A stretch of 64,000 bases of DNA from Collinsella tanakaei (lineage in GTDB: Bacteria; Actinomycetota; Coriobacteriia; Coriobacteriales; Coriobacteriaceae). The notes under the pieces were generated by a model. The model searched no databases and was not told the origin of the DNA. It saw nothing but the letters and a program-made list of their open reading frames with translations. The DNA is taken from assembly GCF_030373545.1 (NCBI RefSeq), contig NZ_JAUDCO010000002.1, forward strand, positions 124,001 to 188,000. Reading direction: 5' to 3'. Shown piece after piece: positions 61,671 through 64,000 of the stretch. Each line of letters opens with the position of its first letter. Positions within the stretch are counted from its first letter, which is position 1. Position numbers and translations under genes: made by a program.

Positions 61671-61913
61671 ATGGTTCGCGAGAAGAGCGAGCGCTTCGTC
61701 GTCTCGTTTGCAAGCACGTTCGATGCGATGGAGGCCGAGCGCTTGTGCGGCGAGGCGCGTCTGGAAGGGCGCATCATACCCCTGCCCGTCGAGATCGATT
61801 CGGAATGCGGGCTGGCGTGGTCCATGCCCGCATCCGACGAGGCGCTGCAGGCGTTTCACGCCGCGGTCGAGGGGCATCTCGTTCCCGAAGGCGTCTATCG
61901 CCTGATGCTGTAG
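61671..61913 (+). CDS. DUF3343 putative Se/S carrier protein
   Basis: 80 residues, ATG 13 bases after the desulfurase stop. FVVSFASTFDAMEAERLCGEARLEGRIIPLPVEIDSECGLAWSM is the DUF3343 pattern, with Cys in CGLAW that matches the proposed carrier residue. Members cluster with SelD, YedF and desulfurases. A role in passing persulfide or selenide is proposed for the family, not demonstrated here. Confidence 0.9.
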   Translation: MVREKSERFVVSFASTFDAMEAERLCGEARLEGRIIPLPVEIDSECGLAWSMPASDEALQAFHAAVEGHLVPEGVYRLML

Positions 61914-61961
61914 GGTACACGGGCGCGTTGCGCGCCACGCGATCGAAGGAGGTCCAGTTCC

Positions 61962-63020
61962 ATGGAGACGAAGGTGAAGCTCACCAAGCTCGCCGAATGC
62001 GCGGGATGCGGGGCGAAGGTCGGCGCCGGCGAGCTTGCCCAGCTGTTCGAGGGGTTTCCCCAGGTGCGCGATCCCAACCTGCTCGTCGGCTTCGACCATG
62101 CCGACGATGCCGCCGTCTACCGCCTGCGCGACGACCTCGCGATCGTCCAGACGCTCGACTTCTTCCCGCCGATTGCCGACGATCCGTTCACCTTCGGTCA
62201 GATCGCGGCCGCCAACGCCCTGTCGGATATCTACGCGATGGGCGCGACGCCCATCACCGCCCTGAACATCATGGCCGTGCCCGAGGACATGCCCAAAGAC
62301 GCCGTCCGCGAGATTCTGCGTGGCGGCGCCACGAAGGTTGCCGAGGCGGGCGCCATCGTGGCGGGCGGCCACAGCATCTACGACCCCGAGCCCAAGTACG
62401 GGCTGTCGGTGACGGGCGTGATCGACCCCGAGCGCCTGCTTCGCAACGACACGGCGCACCCCGGTGACGTGCTCATCTACACCAAGCCCGTGGGCATCGG
62501 CGTTCTGACCACGGCGCTCAAGGGAGGCCTGGCGGGGGAGGACGAGCGCGCGCTCGTCGAGGGCATCATGGCGACGCTCAACCGCACCGCCGCCGAGGCG
62601 GCCCGTCCATATCGCGTGCACGCCTGCACCGATATCACCGGGTTTGCGGTGCTCGGCCACGCGCTTGAGTTCGCGCAGGGGTCCGATACCAGGATTGAGC
62701 TGCATGCCGATGCCTTCGAGTTTCTGCCCGGCGTGCTGGACTATGCCGCCATGGGCATCCTGCCCGCGGGCGTCTACCGCAACCGGCGTTTCGCCGAGGC
62801 CGAGGTGGACATCGACGTAGCCGTCCCCCTCGCCGTCGCTGATGTGCTGTTCGATCCCCAGACGTCGGGCGGCCTGCTGTTCGCCGTCGACCCCGATGAT
62901 GTCGACGCGCTCGAGCGCGCGCTCGTCGCGGCGGGTCCCGCCGTGCCGTCCGTACAGCGTATCGGGGAGGTTCATCCCTATGAGGGCGGAGCGCGCGTTC
63001 GGGTGCGGCGCGGCCGCTAG
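61962..63020 (+). CDS. selD: Selenide, water dikinase (selenophosphate synthase)
   Basis: 352 residues, GAAGGAGG upstream. The catalytic loop AECAGCGAK carries Cys16 and Lys19 (Cys, not selenocysteine). LLVGFDHADDAAVYRLRDDLAIVQTLDFFPPIADDPFTFGQIAAANALSDIYAMG gives the metal-binding Asp residues. Then GGHSIYDPEPKYGLSVTG near 145, ACTDITGFAVLGHALEF near 225, and DPQTSGGLLFAVD near 302. It makes selenophosphate from selenide and ATP. No selA or selB lies nearby. Confidence 0.96.
   Translation: METKVKLTKLAECAGCGAKVGAGELAQLFEGFPQVRDPNLLVGFDHADDAAVYRLRDDLAIVQTLDFFPPIADDPFTFGQIAAANALSDIYAMGATPITALNIMAVPEDMPKDAVREILRGGATKVAEAGAIVAGGHSIYDPEPKYGLSVTGVIDPERLLRNDTAHPGDVLIYTKPVGIGVLTTALKGGLAGEDERALVEGIMATLNRTAAEAARPYRVHACTDITGFAVLGHALEFAQGSDTRIELHADAFEFLPGVLDYAAMGILPAGVYRNRRFAEAEVDIDVAVPLAVADVLFDPQTSGGLLFAVDPDDVDALERALVAAGPAVPSVQRIGEVHPYEGGARVRVRRGR

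Positions 63021-64000
<980 letters not shown>

Noticed and set aside
61998-62020. Selenocysteine in the SelD catalytic loop
   Set aside because: The codon at the catalytic position (residue 16) is TGC for Cys, and there is no in-frame TGA.

Overview
The window is a high-GC, gene-dense stretch of a bacterial chromosome. It reads as an obligate or facultative anaerobe of the Actinomycetota class Coriobacteriia, closest in style to Collinsella. That placement is inference, from three things. The division cluster has ftsZ, sepF, ylmG/yggT and divIVA but no ftsA or mreB. An arginine deiminase pathway uses a YfcC-type carrier. Anaerobe-type enzymes are present: a double-cubane 2-hydroxyacyl-CoA-dehydratase-like reductase with its activase, a YedF/SelD selenium cluster, and a formate/nitrite-type channel. 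No phage, insertion sequence or CRISPR array is visible.

Layout. 1-6738 (minus strand): the start of an amino-acid antiporter gene, a DJ-1/Maf/P1-peptidase operon, an RlmD/RumA-type rRNA methyltransferase, and polyphosphate kinase with an unusual C-terminal tail. 6739-12260: arginine catabolism (arcA, catabolic argF, YfcC carrier), with long structured intergenic regions and no carbamate kinase. 12261-17870: an aminotransferase, a DUF1846 protein, CTP synthase and a XerD-like recombinase. 18078-33985: a large division and cell wall (dcw) cluster, mraZ-rsmH-ftsL-ftsI-murF-mraY-murD-ftsW-murG-murC-murB-ftsQ-ftsZ. It lacks murE and has an FtsQ with extreme charge segregation. 34060-38584: pgeF, a PhoU-like gene, yggS, sepF, yggT, divIVA. 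38745-39106 (minus): RNase P RNA. 39419-41173: low-affinity phosphate transporter and its DUF47 partner, behind a candidate Pho box. 41391-49095: mixed metabolic genes (YigZ, C_GCAxxG_C_C protein, O-acetylhomoserine sulfhydrylase, MscL with a zinc ribbon, phosphofructokinase, xanthine phosphoribosyltransferase, lipid kinase, ClC channel). 49331-54930: molybdenum cofactor insertion and molybdate uptake (moeA, mogA, modA, modB, modC). 55151-58419: double-cubane reductase, activase and an MFS transporter. 58478-58633: two tRNA genes (minus). 58862-63020: FNT channel and the selenium cluster yedF, cysteine desulfurase, DUF3343, selD. 63341 to the end: NADP-type glutamate dehydrogenase, cut by the window edge.

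How the genes fit together. The dcw block makes lipid-linked peptidoglycan precursors (MurF, MraY, MurD, MurG, MurC, MurB) and the septal machine that uses them (FtsW, FtsI, FtsL, FtsQ, FtsZ, then SepF and DivIVA). Phosphate handling is spread over ppk, a PhoU-like protein and PiT/DUF47; the last two loci share an 11-bp-period direct repeat. Molybdate uptake, Mo-cofactor maturation and selenophosphate synthesis lie within 14 kb of each other. That suggests, but does not show, selenium-dependent molybdenum hydroxylases elsewhere in the genome.

The most interesting unexplained signals are non-coding. They are a 31-bp element present twice in opposite orientation, a cluster of three REP-like palindromes before modA, tandem about 104-bp hairpin repeats between arcA and argF, and a perfect 40-bp palindrome after the YfcC gene. 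Protein oddities are the charge-polarised FtsQ, a ModB with a large extracytoplasmic domain, MscL fused to a zinc ribbon, the PPK tail, and a yggT gene with no normal start codon.
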